From: Candidatus Uhrbacteria bacterium
GTDB taxonomy: Bacteria; Patescibacteriota; Patescibacteriia; 2-12-FULL-60-25
Assembly (NCBI GenBank): GCA_009691315.1
Contig: SICT01000053.1
Span: 1-7,538, forward strand
Direction of reading: 5' to 3'
DNA length: 7,538 nucleotides
Shown here: piece after piece, positions 7,181 to 7,538 of the stretch
How positions within the stretch are numbered: position 1 is the stretch's first letter
Layout: every line of letters starts with the position of its first letter
Translations under genes and position numbers: made by a program
The notes under the pieces: model-generated
Database searches by the model: none
The model's input: the letters and a program-made list of their open reading frames with translations, nothing else
Told to the model about the DNA's origin: nothing

Positions 7181-7184
7181 CGAC

Positions 7185-7538
7185 ATGATGATCAATCTTC
7201 TCATTTTTGCATTCGGTGCGATTGCTCTGCTGATCGCTTTCGTTATTGTTCTACGCCATTGGAAAGAACTCCGCATGCTCAATCCCCTATCCATCAAAGA
7301 AGAGCAGACAAGACAAAAACGTGAAGCCGTCATTCGGCGACGTTTTGAAGAACGTGCGGCACATCGCTTGGAACCATTTAAACGCTTCGCACGGCGGACC
7401 AAGCAAACCATCACGCGCAGTTACGAAAAAACCTACGAACGTTTACAGAACTTTGAAACATTTTACCGCAACATGAAAAGTCCATTTGCGGTGATGGCGC
7501 CGACCACCCGTGATCGATTAAAAACATTACTGGACGAA
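7185..7538 (+). CDS. Membrane-anchored basic protein of unknown function (3' partial)
   Basis: Starting at ATG 7185 (or 7188), an uninterrupted frame of 118 codons runs to the window edge. It begins MMINLLIFAFGAIALLIAFV: one hydrophobic helix (about residues 4-23) followed at once by RHWKELR, so probably a signal anchor with the rest in the cytoplasm. Residues ~40-95 are highly charged and Arg/Lys-rich (KEEQTRQKREAVIRRRFEER), predicted helical and possibly coiled-coil. No enzymatic motif is visible. The gene starts 4 bases after the tpiA stop, suggesting translational coupling. In Patescibacteria, short N-terminal anchors followed by basic helical stretches sometimes precede tetratricopeptide repeats; whether repeats follow here lies beyond the window. 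The unbroken frame and tight spacing support a real gene; its function is not assigned. Confidence 0.75.
   Translation, partial: MMINLLIFAFGAIALLIAFVIVLRHWKELRMLNPLSIKEEQTRQKREAVIRRRFEERAAHRLEPFKRFARRTKQTITRSYEKTYERLQNFETFYRNMKSPFAVMAPTTRDRLKTLLDE

Noticed and set aside
7088..7476. Open frames on the - strand (7088-7414) and in another + frame (7246-7476)
   Set aside because: The + frame from 7185 is open to the window edge, begins with a membrane helix and sits 4 bases after tpiA, which makes it the better gene. The others have no recognisable features.
1..7538. Alternative genetic code (TGA recoded) as found in some Patescibacteria
   Set aside because: None of the identified genes contains an in-frame TGA, and the glycines of the conserved motifs checked are encoded by GGN. 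The lack of TGA stops among six genes is too small a sample to mean anything.

Overview
The window looks like a stretch of ordinary bacterial chromosome, with every gene on the + strand: four complete, confidently identified genes and one more complete gene known at family level, plus a gene cut by each window edge. The gene content, mostly short intergenic gaps, near absence of Shine-Dalgarno motifs and a short membrane-anchored gene after tpiA would fit a small-genome bacterium such as a Patescibacteria/CPR member. That placement is inference: no rRNA or lineage marker is present. All reading frames run through with the standard code. The six visible stop codons are five TAA and one TAG.

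Region 1 (1-2916) is a metal-handling pair. The C-terminal part of a TauE/SafE-like (DsbD_2-type) membrane protein, fused to a cupredoxin-like domain rich in Cys and Met, lies 12 bases before a full-length Cu+-type P1B ATPase (CopA). The two are probably co-transcribed and jointly handle copper at the membrane.

Region 2 (2917-4953) is translation. After a short AT-rich gap with a weak candidate promoter come frr (ribosome recycling factor) and, 14 bases later, a single-chain dimeric glycyl-tRNA synthetase. The usual frr neighbours tsf and pyrH are absent from this window.

Region 3 (4954-5118) is the only sizeable non-coding stretch. It is packed with inverted repeats: an 18-bp imperfect outer pair, an internal hairpin, and a 9-bp perfect pair that interlocks with the outer one. 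It is either a small palindromic dispersed element (MITE/REP-like) or a structured RNA/leader for the next gene. It is the least explained sequence in the window.

Region 4 (5119-7538) holds an M16-family zinc metalloprotease, triose-phosphate isomerase (tpiA), and the first 118 codons of a membrane-anchored, strongly basic protein of unknown function that runs off the right edge.

I see no phage, transposase, CRISPR, tRNA or rRNA, and no clear sign of a new multi-gene system. The points worth checking are the palindromic island, the thiol/thioether-rich cupredoxin domain, a possible extra C-terminal membrane helix in CopA, and a Ser-to-Thr change in a conserved glycyl-tRNA synthetase motif.
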